From NCBI GenBank assembly GCA_017440445.1, contig JAFSHE010000222.1, positions 1 through 9,316 of the forward strand: 9,316 nucleotides of DNA. Reading direction: 5' to 3'. The position numbers and the translations under genes are program-made. Positions within the stretch are counted from its first letter, which is position 1. Each line of letters opens with the position of its first letter. Source of the stretch: Oscillospiraceae bacterium (GTDB lineage: Bacteria > Bacillota_A > Clostridia > Oscillospirales > Ruminococcaceae). Below, piece after piece: positions 1-6,237 of this stretch. Below the pieces are notes generated by a model. The model was not told the DNA's origin and made no database searches. It worked only from the letters and a program-made list of their open reading frames with translations.

Positions 1-12
1 AAGAATAAAAAA

Positions 13-29
13 AGCGGCACTTTACCGCT
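13..29 (-). terminator. Possible minus-strand terminator hairpin
   Basis: Bases 13-17 (AGCGG) pair with 25-29 (CCGCT) around a 7-base loop. On the minus strand the stem is followed by seven T residues (7-13 region), the form of an intrinsic terminator. On the plus strand there is no T-run after it. No minus-strand gene lies just to the right, so if it acts it would stop antisense transcripts; alternatively it is part of a structure extending left of the window. The stem is only 5 bp, so support is weak. Confidence 0.3.
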
Positions 30-43
30 AAACAAACTGATAC

Positions 44-50
44 AGGAGGT
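44..50 (+). promoter_or_regulatory. Ribosome binding site of the first sigma gene
   Basis: AGGAGGT lies 8 bases before the ATG at 59. It is a near-perfect Shine-Dalgarno sequence and fixes the start. No promoter is visible in the 43 bases before it, so transcription probably starts left of the window. Confidence 0.85.
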
Positions 51-58
51 GGTATAGC

Positions 59-538
59 ATGGATAAAACGGAATACAGGGAGCTTGCCTCACTGGCAGCA
101 AACGGAGATGTAAAATCCTTTGCAAAGCTGTACGAAACGATATACCGTGAGATGTACTATACCGCCTACTATTCCCTTGCAGACGAAGCTGATACCGTTG
201 AAGTGATGACCGATACGATAAAAAGCGCATTCAAGGCGGCAGGACGGCTCCACACTGAGGGAGCGTTCAGGCTTTACATGATGAAATCGCTCTGTGCGGG
301 GATAAAGGCAAAGTTCAGGGAATACCCATCGGAAAGGCTGAACGACTCGCCGCATGACTCTGACGAGTTCAACATCAAGAGTGAGTTTGACAGGCTTACG
401 CATACGGAGCGCCTTGTAGCGAGCCTTTATGCGGGAGGAAAGTTCCGTCCCGAGGAGATATCACAGTTCACAGGACTGTCGCTGACTTCTGTAAAACGCA
501 GACTGGACAGCGCCATGAAAGGCTTTGCTCTGGATTGA
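59..538 (+). CDS. Divergent sigma-70/ECF-like RNA polymerase sigma factor
   Basis: A 159-residue protein with the two-part layout of a small ECF sigma factor, which would direct RNA polymerase to a limited set of promoters. Residues about 7-88 match region 2 in pattern (the GDVKSFAKLY segment at 16-25 resembles the usual 'GD..AF..LY' opening). Residues about 106-155 form region 4, with a helix-turn-helix around PEEISQFTGLSLTSVKRRL (131-149). The region 2 core is atypical: where most ECF factors have an acidic 'AEDVTQE.F' segment this one reads VEVMTDTIKSAF (47-58), and the usual tryptophan of the 'F..WL' motif is missing (FRLYMMKSL, 70-78). Core-polymerase or promoter contacts may therefore differ, or the protein may have drifted from true sigma function. 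The stop is 36 bases before the next plus-strand gene, a large membrane protein that is the natural candidate for its regulator. The exact ECF group is not recognised. Confidence 0.75.
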   Translation: MDKTEYRELASLAANGDVKSFAKLYETIYREMYYTAYYSLADEADTVEVMTDTIKSAFKAAGRLHTEGAFRLYMMKSLCAGIKAKFREYPSERLNDSPHDSDEFNIKSEFDRLTHTERLVASLYAGGKFRPEEISQFTGLSLTSVKRRLDSAMKGFALD

Positions 539-557
539 TCTGATCCCAACATTAAAG

Positions 558-564
558 AAAGGAG
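558..564 (+). promoter_or_regulatory. Ribosome binding site that selects a TTG start
   Basis: AAAGGAG ends 10 bases before TTG at 575. The first in-frame ATG (602) is 37 bases away from it with no other Shine-Dalgarno sequence between, so TTG at 575 is the better start. Confidence 0.7.
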
Positions 565-574
565 TGCATTTCGC

Positions 575-2722
575 TTGACGGTTTCAAAGCTTCACGAATA
601 TATGACCGAAAAGGTCATCCCTGAGAGCGTTATGCCTCAGAATATTCCCGCCGTACTTATGGACGAGAATTCTCAGATACCTGAGTTGGATGCGTTTACA
701 TTCCTCAACAGGGTACGTGCGCTTGGAATAGGCTCAGCGGACTTTCTGTATCTACTCAAGGGCTGTAATGCGCCCGAGGAAGCAGTACGTCAGATAGAAG
801 AAAACCCCGCCATGAATCTGCAAACGCTGGTGGTGACGCTGGAAAGCTCAGGGCTTACGGCACAGGACTACACCCGTATGCTGTACACCGCCCGCCAGAT
901 ATGGGAGCGCACGCTTACCATGCAGCTTGAGGATTATGAGCAGGACGAAAAACCGTCGGTGGATGAGATAATCGGCTACGCTCCCTCAGAGGATGCGGAC
1001 GAAGAATATCAGGACACATCCGAAAGTCAGGACAATACGGCCATCCCCGATGAGACTGATGCCGAAAATTCTGAAAATGAGTGCGATAATGACACAAGCT
1101 CCTCCGCAGAATATGACGAGGACGAATTATCTGACAACGATGAATATGAAGCCGATACCCTCGATGACGATGATGACGACAACGACAGAGAGCCATTGGA
1201 TTTCGGCATCCACGACCGTGAAGAAAAAGCTAAGTCAAACGTCGGAAAGATCGTTGCATCTGCCGTTGGCGCATGCGTGCTGCTTGGACTCAGTGCCACA
1301 ATGAACTTCATCGGATTCAAGCCCGTGGAAGAAGTGAAAGCACCCCCGATAATATACGCAGAGGACGCACAGAGCATATTCAATCAGATATACACTGCCT
1401 ACAACAACGGCACTATCGGCGGAGAAAAAATCATCCCCAGAAGCTTTGACACCGCAGAGGTTTTTGGAGATATGCTGATACAGCGCCCCGAGGGTCTTGG
1501 TACATACAGCGTCGGCGAGCTTGCATACTCCGTTTTCAGTGACAGCATTACCGTATATCAGAGAAACGAGGGTACTGTTTCTGTTGTGGGAACTATTCCC
1601 GCACCCGAAAACGGAAGGTTCATCCATGCTTCCTGCAACGGCGAGCTGGTGACCCTTGTATTCACCGACGAAAGCGGCGCAGGACTTATTTCCTACGGAA
1701 GTACAGGAGAATCTGTCTACTCCTGCCGTCAGCAGGGAGTGCTTACAGATATCAGCATTTCGGACGAGAATATTTCTCTCGGAACTATATATGTACCTGA
1801 ATTCACAGAGAGCTTTACTGCTGAGGACACCGAAAAATATCTTCCCGTTATACAGCTTGACAACAAGGGAATAGTTCTTTCACCATCAGATGTGGTGATA
1901 ACTCCCGAAGCGGCAGACGGCTGCGGCTATGCGCTGTACTGCGAATATAACACTACGGACGGAACTGTCATTGACAAGTGTGCGGTTCTCGGTGACCCTG
2001 TATTCTCAGGCGCAGAGGATCTTTCAGCAGTAATGAACACCACTGACGGATACAAGCTGATAAAGCGCAGCACCGATGAGCAGCCTTTGATATCCACGGA
2101 TCTTGGAAATATCACAGCGGCAGATGACGGCGATGTTTTTATTTCCGCTGAAAAGGCAGAGGATGGTTCTGTTACCGTATACCTCCGTGGAGAGGACGGT
2201 CAGCCGCTTTCTGCTGTGGCAAATCTGCCTGAGGGCTTCACCTCGCTCAAGGAAAAGGATGATATCCTGTATCTTTGCGGAGAAAACGGAGTGCTGATGG
2301 CTGCTGATATCAGCGACCCGACAGCTCCCGCTATCAAGGAGCTTACCTCGGCCTTTGGTATAGTACAGGAAGAATATGCGCTTTGCAGCGAAAGCTCAGT
2401 TTCCGTTGTTAAGCTTACACTGTACAAGCGTGAAAACGACACTGCAAAGACGGTCAGCTCCTACTCAAGACCTATTTCTGCGCAGCTCTCCGAGGCCCCC
2501 GAAATGGCAGGAGCGAATTCTTTCTTCATATACGGAGAGGAGCAGTGCGGTGCGGCTTACTCTTATTTCGACGGTGTTTCGGTCATCTCGGAATACGGAA
2601 TATTCGGCAAGGTAAAGACATCCTACACTCTGTTTGATGACAGGACGGGCTTTACGGCGGCTGCACGCTTTGGTGAAGAGCTTCACCTTATCTTCGGAGA
2701 AAAATCCTTTGTGATAGAATAA
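575..2722 (+). CDS. One-pass membrane protein with acidic linker and outer beta-propeller-like region, probable sigma regulator
   Basis: A 715-residue protein. Residues 1-120 are a soluble, mostly helical domain of no recognised family. Residues about 119-205 form a very acidic, low-complexity linker rich in D, E, S and N, with six consecutive Asp at 197-202. One hydrophobic helix (about 224-248) is preceded by K/R-containing sequence, so the N-terminus should be inside and residues 250-715 outside. The outer part is beta-rich, with repeated short strands. The segment around DILYLCGENGVLMAADISDP, followed by TAPA, resembles the 'DiSdP..P' blades of secreted beta-propeller proteins (PF09826/LVIVD type). 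Following a sigma-like gene by 36 bases, it is inferred to be an anti-sigma or sensory partner, with residues 1-120 as the likely sigma-binding part. No HxxxCxxC zinc anti-sigma motif is present, so the binding mode would not be the classical one. The gene ends at a strong bidirectional terminator. Confidence 0.72.
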   Translation: MTVSKLHEYMTEKVIPESVMPQNIPAVLMDENSQIPELDAFTFLNRVRALGIGSADFLYLLKGCNAPEEAVRQIEENPAMNLQTLVVTLESSGLTAQDYTRMLYTARQIWERTLTMQLEDYEQDEKPSVDEIIGYAPSEDADEEYQDTSESQDNTAIPDETDAENSENECDNDTSSSAEYDEDELSDNDEYEADTLDDDDDDNDREPLDFGIHDREEKAKSNVGKIVASAVGACVLLGLSATMNFIGFKPVEEVKAPPIIYAEDAQSIFNQIYTAYNNGTIGGEKIIPRSFDTAEVFGDMLIQRPEGLGTYSVGELAYSVFSDSITVYQRNEGTVSVVGTIPAPENGRFIHASCNGELVTLVFTDESGAGLISYGSTGESVYSCRQQGVLTDISISDENISLGTIYVPEFTESFTAEDTEKYLPVIQLDNKGIVLSPSDVVITPEAADGCGYALYCEYNTTDGTVIDKCAVLGDPVFSGAEDLSAVMNTTDGYKLIKRSTDEQPLISTDLGNITAADDGDVFISAEKAEDGSVTVYLRGEDGQPLSAVANLPEGFTSLKEKDDILYLCGENGVLMAADISDPTAPAIKELTSAFGIVQEEYALCSESSVSVVKLTLYKRENDTAKTVSSYSRPISAQLSEAPEMAGANSFFIYGEEQCGAAYSYFDGVSVISEYGIFGKVKTSYTLFDDRTGFTAAARFGEELHLIFGEKSFVIE

Positions 2723-2738
2723 GCACAATATTAAAAAT

Positions 2739-2764
2739 CCCGCTGTGGCAAGCTCCACAGCGGG
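2739..2764. terminator. Bidirectional intrinsic terminator
   Basis: A perfect 10-bp stem (2739-2748 with 2755-2764) surrounds a 6-base loop. It is followed by ATTCTTATTTTA on the plus strand and ATTTTTAATATT on the minus strand. It lies between the converging membrane-protein gene (ends 2722) and the XRE gene (ends 2770) and can stop both transcripts. Confidence 0.9.
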
Positions 2765-2769
2765 TATTC

Positions 2770-3078
2770 TTATTTTATCAATCCTTTTACAATAGCAGAT
2801 ACATTTTCCAGCAGATCAGAATCCAGCTTTTTCAAATCATCTGTAAGCTGCTTTATCTTTTCAGGCTCTGCCGATGCATTGTCAAAAAAATCTTTTGGAG
2901 ATACTCCCAGATAATCGCATATATAGAAAAAACATGTCATTGAGGGCATTGCCTTTCCACTCTCAATATTATTGATATACCCTGGATTTTGTCCGATAGA
3001 AAGACTCATATCACGAGCCGATACACCCTTTTTACTCCTGAGCTGAGCAAGCCTTAAAGCAAAATTAAAATCATACAC
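2770..3078 (-). CDS. XRE-family helix-turn-helix transcription regulator
   Basis: A 102-residue DNA-binding protein of the Cro/C1 (XRE) type. Residues about 5-66 form the five-helix domain; the helix-turn-helix sits at about 19-43 (SARDMSLSIGQNPGYINNIE, then SGKAMPS), and CDYLGVSPKDFFD (54-66) is the usual closing segment. The tail (67-102) is charged and helical and may mediate dimerisation. The GTG at 3078 is chosen as start because the Shine-Dalgarno sequence AGGCGGTGA (3092-3084) lies just before it; the upstream in-frame GTG at 3087 falls inside that site. The gene is divergent from the SLOG gene at 3221 with 142 bases between, the usual arrangement of a repressor and its target. Base composition is AT-rich like the SLOG gene and unlike most flanking genes. 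No clear minus-strand promoter could be assigned. The ligand is unknown. Confidence 0.88.
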   Translation of the reverse strand: MYDFNFALRLAQLRSKKGVSARDMSLSIGQNPGYINNIESGKAMPSMTCFFYICDYLGVSPKDFFDNASAEPEKIKQLTDDLKKLDSDLLENVSAIVKGLIK

Positions 3079-3093
3079 ATATATCACCGCCTG

Positions 3094-3127
3094 ATAATAT
3101 TGTACATGATATACGCTATAATATTAT
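3094..3127. repeat. Inverted repeat near the XRE gene start
   Basis: ATAATATT at 3094-3101 is inverted at 3120-3127 (AATATTAT) with 18 bases between. A related element, CAATATTAT, recurs at 3153-3161 and matches the complement of 3094-3102. The copies sit directly upstream of the XRE ribosome site and could be operators for autoregulation, but the region is extremely AT-rich and chance matches are likely. Confidence 0.35.
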
Positions 3128-3149
3128 GTGATTATTTCCGATATTATTG

Positions 3150-3178
3150 TTGCAATATTATATTATATATGATATAAT
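3150..3178 (+). promoter_or_regulatory. Promoter of the SLOG gene
   Basis: TTGCAA (3150-3155) and TATAAT (3173-3178) are separated by 17 bases, and TGA before the -10 box gives an extended -10 (TGN). This is a strong housekeeping-sigma promoter; the transcript would begin near 3185, giving a leader of about 36 bases. Confidence 0.8.
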
Positions 3179-3180
3179 TA

Positions 3181-3190
3181 TTTTGCAAAA
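3181..3190. promoter_or_regulatory. Candidate operator palindrome TTTTGCAAAA
   Basis: A perfect 10-base palindrome lies at the predicted transcription start of the SLOG promoter. Its TTGCAA core also forms the -35 box of that promoter, with centres exactly 33 bases (about three helical turns) apart. It is a plausible binding site pair for the divergent XRE protein; binding itself is inference. Confidence 0.4.
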
Positions 3191-3220
3191 CAGAAACAAA
3201 CCAATACAGGGGTAAAAAAA

Positions 3221-3688
3221 ATGAAAACATGCAGTTTTACAGGTCACAGAGTTTTAAAACAAACAGACGAGCTGAAAAATTCACTGGAAAATGAAATATT
3301 AAAGCTCATAGAAAACGGAATAACAGATTTCTACACAGGTGGAGCAAGAGGCTGGGACATGCTATGCGCCGAAACAGTACTTAAGCTCAAAACAAAATAT
3401 GTCCATATCTGCTTACACCTGATACTTCCATGTCCGCCAAAAGCTCAAATGATGAAATGGACTGACTCGGACAAAAAAAGATATGACCTTATTCTTAGGT
3501 GTTCAGACAGCGTAGAGATCATCTCGGAATTATACAATGATCAATGCATGAGACAACGTAACATCCGTCTGGTAGAGCTGGCAGATATTATTCTATGCTT
3601 TTACAGTAACAGGATACGCAGCGGTACAGGGCAGACAATACGACTTGCACAGAAAAAGGGAATATACATAGTGAACCTATATCCTTAA
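3221..3688 (+). CDS. SLOG-superfamily protein (DUF1273/YpsA-like)
   Basis: A 155-residue single-domain protein with the Rossmann-like SLOG fold pattern. It opens with a strand and CSFTGHR (4-10), has a glycine-rich nucleotide-binding loop TGGARGWDMLCAE (39-51), and ends with the conserved SGTGQTIRLAQKKG (134-147) and a closing strand IYIVNLY. These are the hallmarks of DUF1273/YpsA proteins, relatives of DprA and LOG enzymes, which are thought to bind nucleotide-derived ligands. The exact biochemical role is unsettled across the family. At 155 residues it is somewhat shorter than the 170-190 typical of YpsA. The start is supported by AGGGG (3208-3212) 8 bases before ATG. Sampled lines of the gene are about 32-43% GC, below most neighbours, a possible sign of transfer. 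It shares a promoter region with the XRE gene and ends in a strong terminator. Confidence 0.85.
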   Translation: MKTCSFTGHRVLKQTDELKNSLENEILKLIENGITDFYTGGARGWDMLCAETVLKLKTKYVHICLHLILPCPPKAQMMKWTDSDKKRYDLILRCSDSVEIISELYNDQCMRQRNIRLVELADIILCFYSNRIRSGTGQTIRLAQKKGIYIVNLYP

Positions 3689-3727
3689 AAAAATACCGAC
3701 ATCCCTTTTTAGGATGTCGGTATTTTT
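3689..3727. terminator. Bidirectional intrinsic terminator
   Basis: A 16-bp perfect inverted repeat (3689-3704 with 3712-3727) has a 7-base loop. The outer A/T part supplies the T-run for either strand. It starts right after the SLOG stop codon and overlaps the stop codon of the converging minus-strand gene (3726-3728). Confidence 0.92.
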
Positions 3728-5144
3728 ATCCATGCTTTTTATCGTAATCCATCACATAGCGCTCTGCGGTAGGGATTATCTTCTCAAATCTCGGCTCGCC
3801 GCCCGCAAGCACAGAGCGGAAGAAGCCGTAAACTGTCTTGCTCTCCACCCTCGAAACACGTTTGGCTATGTATTCGTGCGTAGCATAAAGCTCGGGATTG
3901 TCCATGATCGATAAGGAGAATTCTATAAACTTCTTTTCATCATGAAACTGAAGATAATTGCATGCAGTAACGATGCTTGAATAGAAATTCGGAGAGATAA
4001 TCACCTTTCCGTTGCACTCGGTATCTCCCGAGAGAAGCGCCTGAAGCTGCTCCTCAGTGAGAGCATCCACAGCAAATGCCGACTCTATCATCTCGCAGTC
4101 GGGCATAAGCTCGCACCGCTCGTGAACGTTACGCGGAATAGTATTGTTACTGAGCGTCCTGCGCCTTACCTGCTTGAGCTTGTGGGAAAGGTTCTTAAAG
4201 TGTGCAGGCTTGAAATCCCTGCGGTTTTCAAGGATATTTCTGAGCATATCCTTAGGCATGTACTCCAGAGGAATCTTCACCGATGCGCTTCTGAAGCCCG
4301 TAATACCCTCACGATCTTCAGCGTATGCAACAGGAGCAGGTGTGGGTGCAGCCTCCTCGGCAGCGAACTCCTCGCCCTCGGGAGCTTCTGTTTCGGCCAC
4401 AGGAGGAATTTCCGTAACTGCAAATGGAACGGTGTATGTATCGCTTATCTTCTCGATAACAGCGCATTTGAACGGGATATCAGCCGCTGCACATGCAACC
4501 GCACTGTGATGTCCCTTAAGCAGCACAGAATGAAGTCCTGACAGATGGTATACTATTCCGTTGATCTTTGCGGATTTAACTACCTCGTCAGCTGTCTCTC
4601 TTTTCTTCTGAGTATAATAGTCCAGCGTATTACCGGGAACAAGAAAACACGGACGATATGGTCTTTCCTTTCCGATGGTGCGGTTATGCTCTGCCGTGCC
4701 GTGTACCTCATGGGATATGTTGTACGCACCCCAGAAAAAGCTTCCGCTGCCGTCGGTAGGATAATACTCGGATGTGTAGACAGTATATACACCGTCAGTA
4801 AGCAGCGAAAACAGCTCCCGCATACCATTCTCCAGAGAATCACCACGGTTTATCCTGTTAAGCACCTCTGTAAAAGCCTGATATATCTCATTAATAAGAC
4901 CCTCGTAACCTGTACAAAGGGAAAGAAGACGGTCTGTGCGCTTATCTCCGTTATTGGGGCAGACAATATTCACCACAGGCTCGGTGCCGATATAGAATAC
5001 CTTGTTAAGTGCGCCCGCATCTCCACGATGCAGATTATGTCCTACGGAGCATACACCGATAGCGCCCTTTCCGCCCTTTACCGAAACAAGAAGCACATTG
5101 CTGCCGCCGATATCAACATGCTCGCTTTTTATCTCAACGCCCAC
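3726..5144 (-). CDS. Conserved-looking protein of unknown function, two domains joined by a Pro/Ala/Glu linker
   Basis: A 472-residue protein of no family I recognise. No signal peptide or membrane helix is seen, so it is probably cytoplasmic. Residues 1-240 form an alpha/beta domain containing GAIGVCSVGHNLHRGDAG (28-44 area), FFWGAYNISHEVHGT (136-150), RPYRPCFLVPG (161-171) and INGIVYHLSGLHSVLLKGHHSA (194-215). The last segment, with LLKGHHSAVACAAADIPFKC, resembles the 'dGhHR..A....g...ipv' pattern of ParB/sulfiredoxin-like domains, but only loosely. A low-complexity linker rich in P, A and E spans 242-279. A second, mostly helical domain (280-472) is rich in basic residues around 309-329 (RRDFKPAHFKNLSHKLKQVR), so it could bind nucleic acid. 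The GTG start has a good Shine-Dalgarno site (AAGGGGG, 5158-5152) 7 bases before it. That site overlaps the stop of the upstream gene, 12 bases away, so the two are one operon. Confidence 0.8.
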   Translation of the reverse strand: MGVEIKSEHVDIGGSNVLLVSVKGGKGAIGVCSVGHNLHRGDAGALNKVFYIGTEPVVNIVCPNNGDKRTDRLLSLCTGYEGLINEIYQAFTEVLNRINRGDSLENGMRELFSLLTDGVYTVYTSEYYPTDGSGSFFWGAYNISHEVHGTAEHNRTIGKERPYRPCFLVPGNTLDYYTQKKRETADEVVKSAKINGIVYHLSGLHSVLLKGHHSAVACAAADIPFKCAVIEKISDTYTVPFAVTEIPPVAETEAPEGEEFAAEEAAPTPAPVAYAEDREGITGFRSASVKIPLEYMPKDMLRNILENRRDFKPAHFKNLSHKLKQVRRRTLSNNTIPRNVHERCELMPDCEMIESAFAVDALTEEQLQALLSGDTECNGKVIISPNFYSSIVTACNYLQFHDEKKFIEFSLSIMDNPELYATHEYIAKRVSRVESKTVYGFFRSVLAGGEPRFEKIIPTAERYVMDYDKKHG

Positions 5145-5156
5145 TGCTATGCCCCC

Positions 5157-6023
5157 TTATTTCTGTTCAAGGTGAAGCGATATCATATCCGAGATACCGC
5201 CGATGTATTTTTTATCAAATGCCTTTTTTGGCATATAAACTACCGCCTTACCGTCCTTGTATAAGATATATATCTTATCAGTTTCGATAAAATAATCCAC
5301 AGCCTTCCACGGTACAAGCTCCTGACAGTCGTAAATGCAGCTTTCACATGCCGCAAAGCCATCGTTGCACACCGCAAAGGTGATTACCTCCTCCGCTGCG
5401 GGGTCGTTTCCCGAAAGCTTCTGGTACTGACTTCTGGCGATAGCATGGCATATAAGATACACTACCAACGTGATTATGCCGCCTATTGCAACTGAAATAG
5501 GAATAAAATACAATATATTATCACGGGTAACGCCGAATATAAGATGAAGCACCGCAAATGCCGCCAGCATGATAAGAACAGCGATAAGCCACAGCAGCTT
5601 TACGAGCTTTACATTCATCAGCATGACAAAGGCAGCGGCTGTTTCATTCTCGTCTATCATCGCTTCACCGATATACGCATCCTTCCCGATCATACATTCG
5701 ATATATGTATCCTTTACAGGCAGCACCCTGTTCTCGTGTGAATAGGGGAACTGGTACTCCCTGCGCATGCTCTCTACAATGGCAAGCGCACGGAAATAAT
5801 CTTCTCTTGCGCTGAAGCACTTCTTGGATATCTTATACACGGTCTTGCCTGTATCGAAGATCAGATTACGCCTGTCCTCAGTCACATGCTCCATCATATC
5901 CCAGCTGTAGACGACCGGACGATCCGTACCGAATGAGTAAACAGCGAAGGCATCGCCTATTATAATTGTACAGCCCGCATTTTCCTCGAAAACACGAACG
6001 GGTTTAAGATCACAGAAAGCCAT
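5157..6023 (-). CDS. Two-helix membrane protein with YcxB-like domains
   Basis: A 288-residue membrane protein. Two hydrophobic helices (about 139-163 and 170-195) form a hairpin, leaving both the N- and C-terminal halves on the same, probably cytoplasmic, side. The C-terminal part (about 214-288) fits the YcxB-like domain: a beta-rich stretch, a Trp in LVPWKAVDYFIET, then ILYKDGKAVVYMPKKAF. The N-terminal part (about 18-88) repeats the same pattern, with VYSWDMMEHVTED then LIFDTGKTVYKISKKCF, so the domain appears duplicated around the helix pair. The function of YcxB-like proteins is not established. ATG at 6023 is chosen because GGAG (6036-6033) lies 9 bases before it; the upstream in-frame GTG (6029) would be only 3 bases away. 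It is first in an operon with the 472-residue gene. Confidence 0.78.
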   Translation of the reverse strand: MAFCDLKPVRVFEENAGCTIIIGDAFAVYSFGTDRPVVYSWDMMEHVTEDRRNLIFDTGKTVYKISKKCFSAREDYFRALAIVESMRREYQFPYSHENRVLPVKDTYIECMIGKDAYIGEAMIDENETAAAFVMLMNVKLVKLLWLIAVLIMLAAFAVLHLIFGVTRDNILYFIPISVAIGGIITLVVYLICHAIARSQYQKLSGNDPAAEEVITFAVCNDGFAACESCIYDCQELVPWKAVDYFIETDKIYILYKDGKAVVYMPKKAFDKKYIGGISDMISLHLEQK

Positions 6024-6064
6024 ACGCACCTACTCCATTATCATCAGATTAATATATTTAATTA

Positions 6065-6073
6065 ATTATAACA
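6065..6073 (-). promoter_or_regulatory. Extended -10 promoter of the YcxB-like operon
   Basis: On the minus strand TGTTATAAT (6073-6065) combines a TGN extension with a consensus -10 box. The sequence 17 bases upstream (TTTATT) is a poor -35 box, which extended -10 promoters tolerate. The transcript would start near 6058, giving a leader of about 35 bases. Confidence 0.6.
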
Positions 6074-6130
6074 TATTTTATCCGATAAATAAAGGGCTTT
6101 TTTAAAAAAACGACAAAAAAATTTCAGCTA

Positions 6131-6159
6131 TTGACGACAAAAGAAAAAAGTGACATAAT
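6131..6159 (+). promoter_or_regulatory. Promoter of the ECF sigma operon
   Basis: TTGACG (6131-6136) and CATAAT (6154-6159) are 17 bases apart, with TGA just before the -10 box. This looks like a housekeeping-sigma promoter. The leader would be about 70 bases (6166-6237) and contains a short inverted repeat TTCGT/ACGAA (6194-6198/6206-6210) of doubtful meaning. The 214-base gap between divergent starts (6024-6237) holds only these two promoters and A/T-rich sequence. Confidence 0.7.
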
Positions 6160-6224
6160 TTTTAATTGAGAATGTGATATTTCAGGCGGAGCATTCGTTT
6201 TAATTACGAAAAGACCTTTCAGAG

Positions 6225-6229
6225 AGGAG
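6225..6229 (+). promoter_or_regulatory. Ribosome binding site that decides the ECF sigma start
   Basis: AGGAG at 6225-6229 is 8 bases before GTG at 6238. The earlier in-frame GTG at 6229 overlaps the AGGAG itself, so it is very unlikely to be the start. Confidence 0.8.
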
Positions 6230-6237
6230 TGAGCAAG

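Noticed and set aside
993..1383. Open frames in other frames and on the minus strand across the acidic-linker region
   Set aside because: The GAT/GAC-rich coding sequence lacks stops in several frames; the products are low-complexity (Thr/Met or Ser or His/Arg rich) with no start signals.
3091..3180. A possible origin or attachment site in the very AT-rich spacer
   Set aside because: No repeated DnaA boxes, no flanking direct repeats, no integrase gene and no tRNA; promoter and operator elements explain the region adequately.
4545..5264. A 239-codon open frame on the plus strand
   Set aside because: It is antisense to the 472-residue gene and runs across the junction into the YcxB-like gene. 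It has no ribosome site and no family-like motifs, and both minus-strand genes have good starts and an operon structure.
6098..6118. T-run/A-run sequence as a terminator between divergent operons
   Set aside because: It is a simple A/T palindrome without a GC stem, and both flanking operons read away from it.
6166..6237. A riboswitch or leader RNA before the ECF sigma gene
   Set aside because: Only one 5-bp stem is visible and the leader is about 70 bases without terminator or conserved motif.
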